Source of the DNA: Zeimonas sp050187175
Lineage (GTDB): Bacteria; Pseudomonadota; Gammaproteobacteria; Burkholderiales; Burkholderiaceae_E
NCBI GenBank assembly: GCA_050187175.1
Contig: JBFWXS010000006.1
Location: 62,001-126,000, forward strand
Length of the DNA stretch: 64,000 nt
Direction: 5' to 3'
In this document: piece by piece, positions 17,452-25,975 of the stretch
Layout of the letters: each line of letters opens with the position of its first letter
Position numbering within the stretch: the first letter of the stretch is position 1
Notes under the pieces: model-generated
What the model was told of the DNA's origin: nothing
What the model saw: the letters and a program-made list of their open reading frames with translations, nothing else
Database searches by the model: none
Translations under genes and position numbers: made by a program

Positions 17452-18561
17452 GTGGCGACACCCATTTCCTATCGTTATCAGAACCCCGTCGCCATCCGGT
17501 ACGGCGCCGGCGCGGTGGGCGAACTGCCGGCGCTGCTGGCCGGCCGCCGGGCGGTTCTGGTGACCTTTCCCGAGGCCGAGGCGATCGGACTGACGGCGCG
17601 GCTGCGCGGCGTGCTCGGCGCCTCGCTGGCCGGCGTCGTCGACCGCATCGAGCCGAATCCGGACGTGGCCGAGCTGCGGCCGATGTACGAGCGCTTCTGG
17701 CGCGAGTACGGCGACTGCGAGGCGATCGTCGCGGTCGGCGGTGGCAGCGCGATCGACACCGCGAAGACCTTGATGGTCGGGACCCGCAGCGGCTTCGACG
17801 AACTGGTCGCGCTGCTGGCTCGCGGCGCGCCGTTCCGTCCGCATCGCGTCAAGGCGCTGATCGCCGTGCCGACGACGGCCGGTACCGGCAGCGAGGTCAC
17901 GCCGTGGGCTACGGTCTGGGACCGCGATGCCGGCAGAAAATATTCGCTGCACCTGGACGAGACCTGGCCGGAAGCGGCGGTGGTCGACCCCGAGCTGATG
18001 CTGACGCTGCCGGCTTCGGTCACCTTGCAGAGCGGGCTGGATGCGCTGTCGCACGCGCTCGAGTCGATCTGGAATCTGAACGCCAATCCGATCTCCGACA
18101 CCTTCGCCGTGGCCGCAGCCCGCGAGGTCATGGCGAGCCTGCCGCCGCTGCTGGCCGATCCGGCCGACCGCGAGCTGCGCGGCCGCATGGCGCTGGCGGC
18201 GTTGAAGGCGGGCATGGCCTTTTCGAACACGCGCACGGCGCTGGCGCATTCCATCTCCTATGAGATGACGCTGCGCTTCGGGCTGCCGCACGGCATCGCC
18301 TGCTCGTTCACGCTGCCCATGGTGCTGCGCCGCGCGCTCGGCGTCGATGCGGGCCGCGACGCGGTGCTGTCCGAGATCTTCGGCGGCGATCTGGCCGGCG
18401 CGCCTGAGCGGCTGGCGGCGTTCATCGAATCGCTGGGCGTAGCTACCGATTTCGGTGCGTATGGAGTGGGAGAAGGCGAGTCGCTGCGCATGGTCGACGA
18501 TGCGATGGGCGGCGCCCGCGGCAGGAACTTCATCGGAGGGGCGAGTCGCAACGCCGCATGA
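17452..18561 (+). CDS. Iron-containing alcohol dehydrogenase, phosphonoacetaldehyde reductase-like
   Basis: 369-residue group III NAD(P)-dependent alcohol dehydrogenase. It has the GGGSAIDTAK nucleotide-binding motif and GTGSEVTPWA. The metal ligands are Asp197 and His201 (GLDALSHALE), His266 (LAHSI) and His280 (LPHG). GTG start with a GAGGAG site just upstream. Related enzymes interconvert 2-hydroxyethylphosphonate and phosphonoacetaldehyde. Because the same cluster encodes the phosphonoacetaldehyde-oxidising PhnY and PhnA, this enzyme may oxidise 2-hydroxyethylphosphonate to phosphonoacetaldehyde; that direction is inferred from context only. Confidence 0.8.
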   Translation: MATPISYRYQNPVAIRYGAGAVGELPALLAGRRAVLVTFPEAEAIGLTARLRGVLGASLAGVVDRIEPNPDVAELRPMYERFWREYGDCEAIVAVGGGSAIDTAKTLMVGTRSGFDELVALLARGAPFRPHRVKALIAVPTTAGTGSEVTPWATVWDRDAGRKYSLHLDETWPEAAVVDPELMLTLPASVTLQSGLDALSHALESIWNLNANPISDTFAVAAAREVMASLPPLLADPADRELRGRMALAALKAGMAFSNTRTALAHSISYEMTLRFGLPHGIACSFTLPMVLRRALGVDAGRDAVLSEIFGGDLAGAPERLAAFIESLGVATDFGAYGVGEGESLRMVDDAMGGARGRNFIGGASRNAA

Positions 18562-18660
18562 GCAGTATCTTTAAAGGTACTGAAACAAAACGCGGTCATC
18601 ATCTCAGGCAGGCAGCGCCTGCGAATGAGAGGAGTGAACCGTCAATGGAGGAGCACATCG

Positions 18661-20310
18661 ATGAAAGCTGAATCCGGTACTTCCGGGGCCGAACGCCGAG
18701 GCGAGGACGGGGAAAGTCCCCGGCACGCGCATGGCGCCAGGCGCCGTACGCTGCTGGCGGGCGCCGGCGCCACGCTCGCCGGCACCGCGCTGAGTGAGCT
18801 GCTATGGCCCGACGCGGCTCATGCGCAGTCCAGGCCGCCGGCGTCCGCGTCCGCCGCGCCCAAGCGCGGCGGCAGGTTCGTCTACACGAACACCTACCCG
18901 AACAACCGGATGGGCGACGCCCGCAACGGCAAGCATCCGTACTACCTGCTCGACATCAATACGCGCAGCGCCTTCAACGGGCTCGCATATGTCAACCAGA
19001 ACATGGAAGTCGAGCCCGAGCTGGCCACGTCGTGGGAGCCGGATGCCGACATGAAGGTATGGGAGATCGCGCTGCGCGAGGGCGTGAAGTTCCACGACGG
19101 CAGCGACATGGACGCCGACGACGTGGTCGCTTCGTTCCTGTTCCATCAGCAGAAGACCTCGTTCGCCAAGCAGATCGTCAAGATCGAGAAGATCGGCTCG
19201 CACAAGGTGCGCATGCACCTGAACGAGCCGAACAGCGAGTTCCCGTACATCCTCGGCGAGTACCAGCTGATGGTGATGCCCGAGGCGCCGCTTGAGCAGA
19301 TCGGCTTGTCGGGGATCGGTACCGGTCCGTTCAAGATCGTCGAGCTCGATCCGAAGCGGCGGCTGATCATGGAGCGCCACGGCGACTATTGGCGCAAGGG
19401 CTTTCCGTACCTGGACCGCTTCGAGGTCGCCAGCTCGCCGGGCCGCATGGAGGGCGCGCTGAACGGCTTCCGCGGCGGCCTGTTCGATGCGGTGCTCGGA
19501 GTCGATCCCGGACTGCTACCCGATCTGGCGAGCATTCCGGACGCGAAGGTCGACTTCTCGGAGGCGGGCGATCAGGCGCTGATGATCCTGCCGAAATACG
19601 AAGGCTCGCCGTTCAATGACAAGCGCATCCGCCAGGCGCTGGCGCTGGCCATCGATCGCAACAAGGTCATGCGCATCGTCTACGGCACGAAGACCGGATG
19701 GATCGGCAACGATTCGCATCTGACGCCAGCCAATACGGCCTCCTTCCTGCCGCGTCCGGTCAAGCGCGATGTCGCGAAGGCGAAGCGGCTGCTGGCCGAG
19801 GCCGGTTATCCGAACGGCATCACGCTGCCCACTTTCTACTTCACCGCCTCGTGGCCGGAGATCCCGCGCGTGTTCCAGGTCGTCGCGCAGACCGTGAAGG
19901 ACGCCGGCATCACCATGCCGATCGAGCAGCGGCCCGGCGACGGTTACCGCGACTGGCGCGTCGAGGACGCCGCCAAGACGCGCAAGCACCGGTTCGCCTA
20001 CGGTCCTTCCGGGGTGCGCAATCCGGGCGTGAGCCTGTTCCGTATGCGGCCCGACAACAATGAGAGCGGCTACTGGAGCGGGCCGGGCTGTGACCGCTAT
20101 CAATCGCTGTACAGCCAGGCGATCGGCGAGCGCGATCCTGCGCGGCGCAACGCGCTGTACAAGCAGATGCAGGAGATCCTGTTCGACGAAGTGCCGGCCA
20201 TCCATCCGGTGGGCCGCAAGAACATGCTGATCCACAAGCCGGACGTGCGCGGCTTGAAGAATCATTCGCAGTTCTGGTCCATCCGCTTCGACGACGTCTG
20301 GAAGGCGTAG
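18661..20310 (+). CDS. Dpp/Opp-type ABC transporter substrate-binding protein, Tat signal
   Basis: 549-residue SBP_bac_5 family periplasmic receptor. The N-terminus has a twin-arginine-like signal, RRRTLLAGAGATLAG, with cleavage near AHAQS, so it is likely exported folded by Tat. The mature protein has the family's GVKFHDGSDMDADDVV segment and AGYPNGITLP. ATG with an AGGAG site at 18661; an upstream in-frame ATG at 18625 is less likely. It heads a complete transporter in the phosphonate cluster. The ligand could be a phosphonate ester, phosphonopeptide or similar organophosphonate; SBP_bac_5 proteins bind very diverse ligands. Confidence 0.9.
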   Translation: MKAESGTSGAERRGEDGESPRHAHGARRRTLLAGAGATLAGTALSELLWPDAAHAQSRPPASASAAPKRGGRFVYTNTYPNNRMGDARNGKHPYYLLDINTRSAFNGLAYVNQNMEVEPELATSWEPDADMKVWEIALREGVKFHDGSDMDADDVVASFLFHQQKTSFAKQIVKIEKIGSHKVRMHLNEPNSEFPYILGEYQLMVMPEAPLEQIGLSGIGTGPFKIVELDPKRRLIMERHGDYWRKGFPYLDRFEVASSPGRMEGALNGFRGGLFDAVLGVDPGLLPDLASIPDAKVDFSEAGDQALMILPKYEGSPFNDKRIRQALALAIDRNKVMRIVYGTKTGWIGNDSHLTPANTASFLPRPVKRDVAKAKRLLAEAGYPNGITLPTFYFTASWPEIPRVFQVVAQTVKDAGITMPIEQRPGDGYRDWRVEDAAKTRKHRFAYGPSGVRNPGVSLFRMRPDNNESGYWSGPGCDRYQSLYSQAIGERDPARRNALYKQMQEILFDEVPAIHPVGRKNMLIHKPDVRGLKNHSQFWSIRFDDVWKA

Positions 20311-20316
20311 CCGCGC

Positions 20317-21273
20317 ATGGGGTTCGCGATACTGCGGCGTCTGCTGCTGTCCATGCTGGTGCTGTGGCTGGTCACGATCCTGGTGTTCGTCTCGACCGAG
20401 GTACTGCCGGGCGACGCCCTGCAGGTGTCGCTGACCAATGACGAGGCGTCGATGATGAGCGCCGACGAGCTGGCGCGGCGGCGGGCCGAACTCGGGCTGG
20501 ACCGGCCGGCCGCGGTGCGCTATGCCGAATGGCTTGCCGGTGCGGTGCGCGGCGACTTCGGCCGCACGATCATAGGCGGTGCCGAGGTCGCCGACGTGAT
20601 CGCCTATCCGCTGCGCAACTCGCTGCTGCTGGGCTTGGTCACGGCTGCGATCGCGATTCCGACCGCTTTGCTGATCGGCATCGCCGCGGCGTACTGGCGC
20701 GGGCGCGGCCCTGATCTCGCGGCGTCGACCGGTGCGATGATCGGCTATTCGATCCCCGAGTTCGCTTCGGGCAACTTCCTGATCCTGTGCTTCGCGATCT
20801 GGATTCCGGTGTTTCCGGCGATGATCACCGCCTTCACCCAGGATCCGCCCGGCGTACTGCTGGCGGCCTCCTTCCTGCCGGTACTGGCCATCGTGATCGG
20901 ATCGATCGCCCATCTGGTGCGCCTGATCCGCGCCGGCTTCATCGAATCGCTGAACAGCGACTACGTCGAACGCGCGCGGCTGGCGGGCGCCTCCGACATG
21001 CGGCTGATCCTGCGCCATGCGCTGCCGGCGTCGGTGATGCCGGCGCTGAACTCGGCGGCTCTGTATGTCGCCGGCCTGCTCAGCGGCATTATCGTGATCG
21101 AGAAGGTGTTCGCGTACCCCGGGCTCGGCATGGTGCTGATCCAGGCGGTGGAGAAGCGCGAAGTGGCCGTCGTGCAGGCGATCAGCCTGGTGGCGGCGCT
21201 GATCGTGGTGACCATGAATCTGCTGGCCGACGCCGCGGTCATGGCCATCGACCCGCGGGCCCGGGAGCGCTGA
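20317..21273 (+). CDS. Dpp/Opp-type ABC transporter permease (DppB-like)
   Basis: 318-residue inner-membrane permease with six predicted hydrophobic segments. The first, LLLSMLVLWLVTILVFV, is followed by a large periplasmic loop as in DppB/OppB. The cytoplasmic EAA-like loop contains YVERARLAGASD, which contacts the ATPase. It begins 6 bases after the receptor gene stop. Confidence 0.92.
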   Translation: MGFAILRRLLLSMLVLWLVTILVFVSTEVLPGDALQVSLTNDEASMMSADELARRRAELGLDRPAAVRYAEWLAGAVRGDFGRTIIGGAEVADVIAYPLRNSLLLGLVTAAIAIPTALLIGIAAAYWRGRGPDLAASTGAMIGYSIPEFASGNFLILCFAIWIPVFPAMITAFTQDPPGVLLAASFLPVLAIVIGSIAHLVRLIRAGFIESLNSDYVERARLAGASDMRLILRHALPASVMPALNSAALYVAGLLSGIIVIEKVFAYPGLGMVLIQAVEKREVAVVQAISLVAALIVVTMNLLADAAVMAIDPRARER

Positions 21274-21274
21274 G

Positions 21275-22123
21275 ATGATGCTCCGTATCGATACGTTCGC
21301 GCTGCGCAAGCCGGCGGCGATCCTCGGACTGGCGCTAGTGGCGCTGCACCTGACGCTGGCGCTGCTGGCGCCGTGGATTGCGCCGTACGACCCGACGGAG
21401 CTGGTCGGGGGCCGCGTCGAGGGCCCCAGCCTGGAGTTCCTGCTCGGCACCGACGTGCTCGGCCGCGACTACCTGTCGCGGCTGCTGTACGGCGGCCGCA
21501 TGGCCCTGCTGGTGACTTTCACCGGCGTGGCCGTGGCGGTGCTGACAGGCAGCCTCTGCGGCGTGGCGGCGGCCTACTTCGGCGGCGTCGCCGACGACGT
21601 GATGATGCGCATCTGCGACATCAAGCTGGCGCTGCCCGGCATCCTGTTCGTGTCGCTGTTCATCACCGGTTTCGGCGAGTCGCTGGGTGTGCTGATCGCG
21701 CTGGTCGGTCTGGTCTACTTCCCCGGCGTGATCCGCATCGTCCGCGCGCAGGCGCTGACGCAGGTCAAGCTCGGCTATGTGAAGGCGGCCCAGCTGCGCG
21801 GCGAGAACGCCTTGTCGGTGATCGTTCGCGAGGTGCTGCCTAACACGCTGGACGTGGTGTACGTGGAATTCGCGATCCGCATGTCGCACGCCGTGCTGCT
21901 GCTGAGCACGATGTCGTATCTGGGCCTCGGCCTGTCGCCGCCCACGCCCGACTGGGGGCTGATGGTTTCCGAAGGCGTCGGGCAGCTGTCGTTCGCGCCG
22001 TGGCTGGTGCTGTTCCCGGCCATCTTCATCAGTACGCTGGTGATCGGCCTGAACTTCGGCGCCGAGGCGCTGGCCAATGCGCTGGGCATGGACGCCGCGC
22101 GCGGCTACGCGGGGGGCGTATGA
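21275..22123 (+). CDS. Dpp/Opp-type ABC transporter permease (DppC-like)
   Basis: 282-residue inner-membrane permease. The short N-terminal helix is followed by the family motif LLGTDVLGRDYLSRLLYG and the EAA-like loop YVKAAQLRGENAL. It pairs with the preceding permease to form the heterodimeric channel. ATG codons at 21275 and 21278 are both possible. The stop overlaps the ATG of the ATPase gene (ATGA at 22120), so the two are translationally coupled. Confidence 0.92.
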   Translation: MMLRIDTFALRKPAAILGLALVALHLTLALLAPWIAPYDPTELVGGRVEGPSLEFLLGTDVLGRDYLSRLLYGGRMALLVTFTGVAVAVLTGSLCGVAAAYFGGVADDVMMRICDIKLALPGILFVSLFITGFGESLGVLIALVGLVYFPGVIRIVRAQALTQVKLGYVKAAQLRGENALSVIVREVLPNTLDVVYVEFAIRMSHAVLLLSTMSYLGLGLSPPTPDWGLMVSEGVGQLSFAPWLVLFPAIFISTLVIGLNFGAEALANALGMDAARGYAGGV

Positions 22124-23835
22124 ACGCGGCGGTGCCATTGTCCGTCGATGTCTCTTCGGTCGAGCGATTGTCGGTCCGGCATCTCGATATTGCCTACCGT
22201 CGTTCCGACGGCGGGCTGAGGCCGGCGGTGATAGATGCCAGCTTCTCGCTCACCGAGGGGCAGAGCCTGGGCATTGTCGGCGAAAGCGGTTCCGGCAAGT
22301 CGACGCTGGCCCGCGCGCTGCTCGGCTACACGCGTCCCGGAGGAACGATCACCGGCGGCTCGGTGCGCATCGACGGACAGGAGGTGCGCGGGCTGTCGCG
22401 CGACGGCCTGCGCGTGCTGCGCGGCGGCCGCGTGGCCTTCGTGCCGCAGAACCCGCTGAGCTCGCTGACGCCGCATCTGCGCGTCGGCGCCCAGGTCGCC
22501 GAGGCGGTCCGTCTGCATCGCGGCTGCGACGCCGCCAGCGCGCGCGAAACCACGCTGGCGCTGTTCGAGGCCACTCATCTGCCCGATCCGGTCGCCTTGT
22601 ACGATCGCTATCCGCACCAGCTGTCGGGCGGGCAGCGGCAGCGAGTGGTGATCGCGGCGGCGCTGGCCGGCAACCCCGGGCTGGTGGTGCTAGACGAGCC
22701 GACCACGGCGCTGGACAAGACCACCGAGATCCAGGTGCTGGAGCTGGTCCAGCAGCTGAGACGGCGGCTGAACGCGACGCTGGTCTACGTCAGCCACGAC
22801 CTGAACGTCATATCCGAGATGTGCGACCGCGTGCTGGTGATGCTCGACGGCCGGATCGTCGAAGAGGGTCCGACGCGCCACGTCTATCGCACGCCCGCGC
22901 ACGATTACACGCGCCGGCTGATCGCCGCCATCCCGCGGCTGGACCGGCCGGCGTCCGCCGTGCAGGAGGCCGCGGCGGCCCCTGCCGCGCACAGCGCGCC
23001 GCTGCTTCGCGTCGAGCGGCTGGGATTCAGCTATGCGCCGCGCCGCGGATGGCTGCGCCGCAGCGCGAGCACCGCGCCGCCGGCGCTGCGCGAACTCAGC
23101 TTCGACATCGCGGCCGGCGAAACGCTGGGCCTGGTCGGCGAATCGGGCAGCGGCAAGAGCACCGCGGCGGCGATCGTGGCCGGGCTGCTGGCGCCGGGCA
23201 GCGGCCGCCTGAGCTTCGACGGTCGGCCGCTGGCCGGGCTGGCCGCGCAGCGCAGCGCCGACGAACGCCGCCGCATCCAGATCATTTTCCAGGATCCGCT
23301 GTCGTCGCTGAATCCGCGCCAGCGGGTAGCGCAGATCCTGGCGCGGCCGCTGGCCTTGTTCCGCGGCCTGGACGGCGCCGGCGCGCGCGCCGAGGCCGAA
23401 GCGTTGATGCAAAGACTGCAGCTGGATCCGGCGCTGCTCGACTGCTATCCGCGGCAGCTTTCCGGCGGCCAGCAGCAGCGCGTCGCGATCGCGCGCGCGT
23501 TCGCGGCCGAGCCCGACCTGATCATCTGCGATGAGGTGACTTCGGCGCTCGACGTCTCGGTGCAGGCGCAGGTGCTGAAGCTGCTCGCCGGCCTGCAGCG
23601 CGAATCGGGCGTCGCCTGTCTGTTCATCAGCCATGACCTCGGAGTCATCCGGCAGATCGCCGGCCGCGTCGTGGTCCTGCACGGCGGCGAAGTGCGCGAG
23701 GCCGGGCAGACGGCGGCCGTCTTTGAGCGGCCGGCTGATCGCTACACGCGCGAGCTGATAGCCGCCGCCACGCGCGGCTACCGCAATCTGCCGGACGCCG
23801 CCGCGGGGCCGGCGCTCGCGGCGAACACGGCATGA
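22120..23835 (+). CDS. Dpp/Opp-type ABC transporter, fused double ATP-binding protein
   Basis: 571-residue ATPase with two complete nucleotide-binding domains in one chain (DppD-DppF fusion, as in GsiA). Domain 1 (about residues 15-265) has GESGSGKST and LSGGQRQRV; domain 2 (about 290-550) has a second GESGSGKST and LSGGQQQRVAIARA with an IICDE Walker B. The linker is Ala/Pro-rich. The start is set by the ATGA overlap with the preceding permease; the frame is open further upstream inside the permease gene. It energises uptake of the phosphonate-cluster substrate. Confidence 0.92.
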   Translation: MNAAVPLSVDVSSVERLSVRHLDIAYRRSDGGLRPAVIDASFSLTEGQSLGIVGESGSGKSTLARALLGYTRPGGTITGGSVRIDGQEVRGLSRDGLRVLRGGRVAFVPQNPLSSLTPHLRVGAQVAEAVRLHRGCDAASARETTLALFEATHLPDPVALYDRYPHQLSGGQRQRVVIAAALAGNPGLVVLDEPTTALDKTTEIQVLELVQQLRRRLNATLVYVSHDLNVISEMCDRVLVMLDGRIVEEGPTRHVYRTPAHDYTRRLIAAIPRLDRPASAVQEAAAAPAAHSAPLLRVERLGFSYAPRRGWLRRSASTAPPALRELSFDIAAGETLGLVGESGSGKSTAAAIVAGLLAPGSGRLSFDGRPLAGLAAQRSADERRRIQIIFQDPLSSLNPRQRVAQILARPLALFRGLDGAGARAEAEALMQRLQLDPALLDCYPRQLSGGQQQRVAIARAFAAEPDLIICDEVTSALDVSVQAQVLKLLAGLQRESGVACLFISHDLGVIRQIAGRVVVLHGGEVREAGQTAAVFERPADRYTRELIAAATRGYRNLPDAAAGPALAANTA

Positions 23836-23843
23836 GGCGGCCC

Positions 23844-24650
23844 ATGAAGATCGTCCACGTCACGGATACGCATCTGATCACGCCGGGCATGTCGCTGTAC
23901 GGGTTGGATCCGTACGAACGGCTCAGCGCCTGCTTCGCCGATATTCGCGAGCATCATGCCGACGCCGCCTTCTGCGTGATCACCGGCGATCTGGCGCACA
24001 AGGGGGAGCTCGCGGCCTATCAAGGCCTGCGCCGGCAGATCGAGACCCTGCCGATGCCGTGCTATCCGATGGTCGGCAACCACGACCTGCGCGAACCGTT
24101 CCGCAGCGTCTTTCCGGAAGCGCCGCGCGACGCGGCCGGCTTCGTGCAGCATGCGCTGCGGCTGCCCGAAGGGGACTTCCTGTTCCTGGACACGCTGGAC
24201 GAAGGCGTCAACGGCGGTCGCTACTGCGATGCACGGCTGGTCTGGCTGCGCGCGCGGCTCGACGAGGCCGGCGAGCGGCCGGTCTACCTGTTCATGCATC
24301 ACCCGCCGTTCGACATCGGTATTCCGTGCCTGGACGTGATTTCGCTGGCCGAGCCGGAGCGCTTCGCCGCCGTGGTCGATGGCAGGCGCAACATCCGCCA
24401 CCTGTTCTACGGTCACGTGCACCGGCCGGTCTGCGGCAACTGGCGCGGCATCTCGACGTCGACGATGCGCGGCCTGAACCATCAGGTGCCGTTCGACCTG
24501 ACGACGGTGAGGCCGGTGCCCAAGAGCCATGAGCCGCCGGCGTATGCGGTCGCCTTCATCGCGCCGGACCAGGTGGTCGTGCACTTCCATGACTTCCTCG
24601 ATCGCCGCACGCTGGTCAAGCGCGGCGATCACTACGAGTATCAAGGCTGA
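23844..24650 (+). CDS. GpdQ-like metallophosphoesterase (calcineurin-like)
   Basis: Cytoplasmic binuclear metallophosphoesterase of 268 residues, close in length and motif spacing to the glycerophosphodiesterase GpdQ. Metal and catalytic residues visible are Asp8 and His10 (DTH), Asp49 (GD), Asn79 and His80 (GNHD), His153 (MHHPP), His191 and His193 (GHVHR). GpdQ-type enzymes cleave phosphodiesters and also phosphonate monoesters. An in-frame ATG at 23832 overlaps the ATPase stop; I prefer 23844, which has a GAGGCGG site. Position between an importer and PhnA suggests de-esterification of an imported organophosphonate (inference). Confidence 0.82.
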   Translation: MKIVHVTDTHLITPGMSLYGLDPYERLSACFADIREHHADAAFCVITGDLAHKGELAAYQGLRRQIETLPMPCYPMVGNHDLREPFRSVFPEAPRDAAGFVQHALRLPEGDFLFLDTLDEGVNGGRYCDARLVWLRARLDEAGERPVYLFMHHPPFDIGIPCLDVISLAEPERFAAVVDGRRNIRHLFYGHVHRPVCGNWRGISTSTMRGLNHQVPFDLTTVRPVPKSHEPPAYAVAFIAPDQVVVHFHDFLDRRTLVKRGDHYEYQG

Positions 24651-24655
24651 GCGCC

Positions 24656-25939
24656 GTGCCGAGGTCCGCGCCACAAGTGGTTCTGATCGTCTGCGACAGC
24701 CTGCGTCCGGATCTGGTGGATGCGCGAACGGCGCCGACGCTGGCGCAGCTGCGCGAGGCGGCGGCCTTCTATCTGTTCTTCCGCGGCGTGTTCCCGTCCA
24801 CGACGCGCACCAGCGCGGCCAGCATCGCAACCGGCTGCCTGCCGGCGCGGCACGGGCTGCTCGGCAACACGATGGTGCTCGATGAGGGCGCCGGGTTGCG
24901 CTGCGTCTCGGCGGGGCGGCCGGACTTCTTCGACCTGCTGCGGCGTGCCACCGGACAGGCGCTGGGCCGGCCCACGCTCAGCCAGCGCGTGGCAGAGCTC
25001 GGACCCGCGGTCGTCATGTCGAACGTGTCGCCCGGTGCGGCGTATGCGCACGATCCCGAAGGCGCCGGCTACGTCTATCACCGCGCGGGATCGTTCGGCC
25101 CGCGGCGCAGCGCCGTTGCCGACGGTCTGCCGATCGAAGTCGGCGCAAGCGGCGACGCCGCCATGACCGAGCGCTTCTGCGCGGAGCTGGAGCAGCGTGC
25201 GCCGCCGCTGGCCGTGCTGTGGCTGTCCGAGCCCGACCACACGGGCCATCATTCGCCGCTAGGCTCGCCCGAGCATCGGGCGGCGATCGCGGCTGCCGAC
25301 CGCTGCGTGGCGCGCGTGCTGGACACGATTGCCAGGCTCGATCCGTCGGGCCGCCGCGTGCTGTGCGCCGTCTGCTCGGACCACGGCATGGAGACCGTGC
25401 GCCGCCGGATCGACATCGCCGAGCGTCTGGTGCAGGGCGGCTGGAAGGCGTCGGCGGACTCGGCGGACGTGGTGGTGGCGCCGCAGGGGACCTCGGCGAT
25501 CGTGCATTTCGCGCTGCAGGCGGCCGACCGCGTCGAGCGCGTCGCCGGCTGGCTGCGGCAGCAGGACTTCGTCGGCGACGTGTTCATGGACGCCGAACTG
25601 ATCGCGCTGGGTATGCCGGCCGGCGGTTCGCTGAGGATCGCCGTGACGCTGGCCGGCGACGATCAGCCCAACCCGTTCGGCGTGCCGGGACGGCGCGACG
25701 TGGCGGAGAACGCGCTGGGCGGCGAATCCAAACCGGGACACGGCCAGCACGGCGGGCTGGGCCGTCATGAGCAGCGGCCCTTCCTGGCGCTGCGCGGCGG
25801 CGGCTTCGAGCCGGGGCACCGCGTCGAGCCGGCCAGCTTGATCGATCTGGCACCCACCTTCCTGCGGCACCTGGGTCTGCCCCATGACGGGCTCGACGGC
25901 AAGGCACTCGCAATGGCCCGCCCGGCGCGCCGCGATTGA
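24656..25939 (+). CDS. Alkaline phosphatase superfamily phosphodiesterase (NPP-like)
   Basis: 427-residue member of the nucleotide pyrophosphatase/phosphodiesterase branch. It has Asp14 (CDSLRPD), the likely nucleophile Thr50 in FPSTTRTS, EPDHTGHHS, SDHGME and a late GQHGG: a full set of two-zinc ligands. No signal peptide is evident, so it is probably cytoplasmic. GTG start, 5 bases after the metallophosphoesterase stop. It is a different family member from the PhnA immediately downstream. In this cluster it may hydrolyse a phosphonate or phosphate ester; the substrate is not known. Confidence 0.78.
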   Translation: MPRSAPQVVLIVCDSLRPDLVDARTAPTLAQLREAAAFYLFFRGVFPSTTRTSAASIATGCLPARHGLLGNTMVLDEGAGLRCVSAGRPDFFDLLRRATGQALGRPTLSQRVAELGPAVVMSNVSPGAAYAHDPEGAGYVYHRAGSFGPRRSAVADGLPIEVGASGDAAMTERFCAELEQRAPPLAVLWLSEPDHTGHHSPLGSPEHRAAIAAADRCVARVLDTIARLDPSGRRVLCAVCSDHGMETVRRRIDIAERLVQGGWKASADSADVVVAPQGTSAIVHFALQAADRVERVAGWLRQQDFVGDVFMDAELIALGMPAGGSLRIAVTLAGDDQPNPFGVPGRRDVAENALGGESKPGHGQHGGLGRHEQRPFLALRGGGFEPGHRVEPASLIDLAPTFLRHLGLPHDGLDGKALAMARPARRD

Positions 25940-25975
25940 ACCGGGCTGCGTGGAATCTTTCAGCAAGGAGCATCG

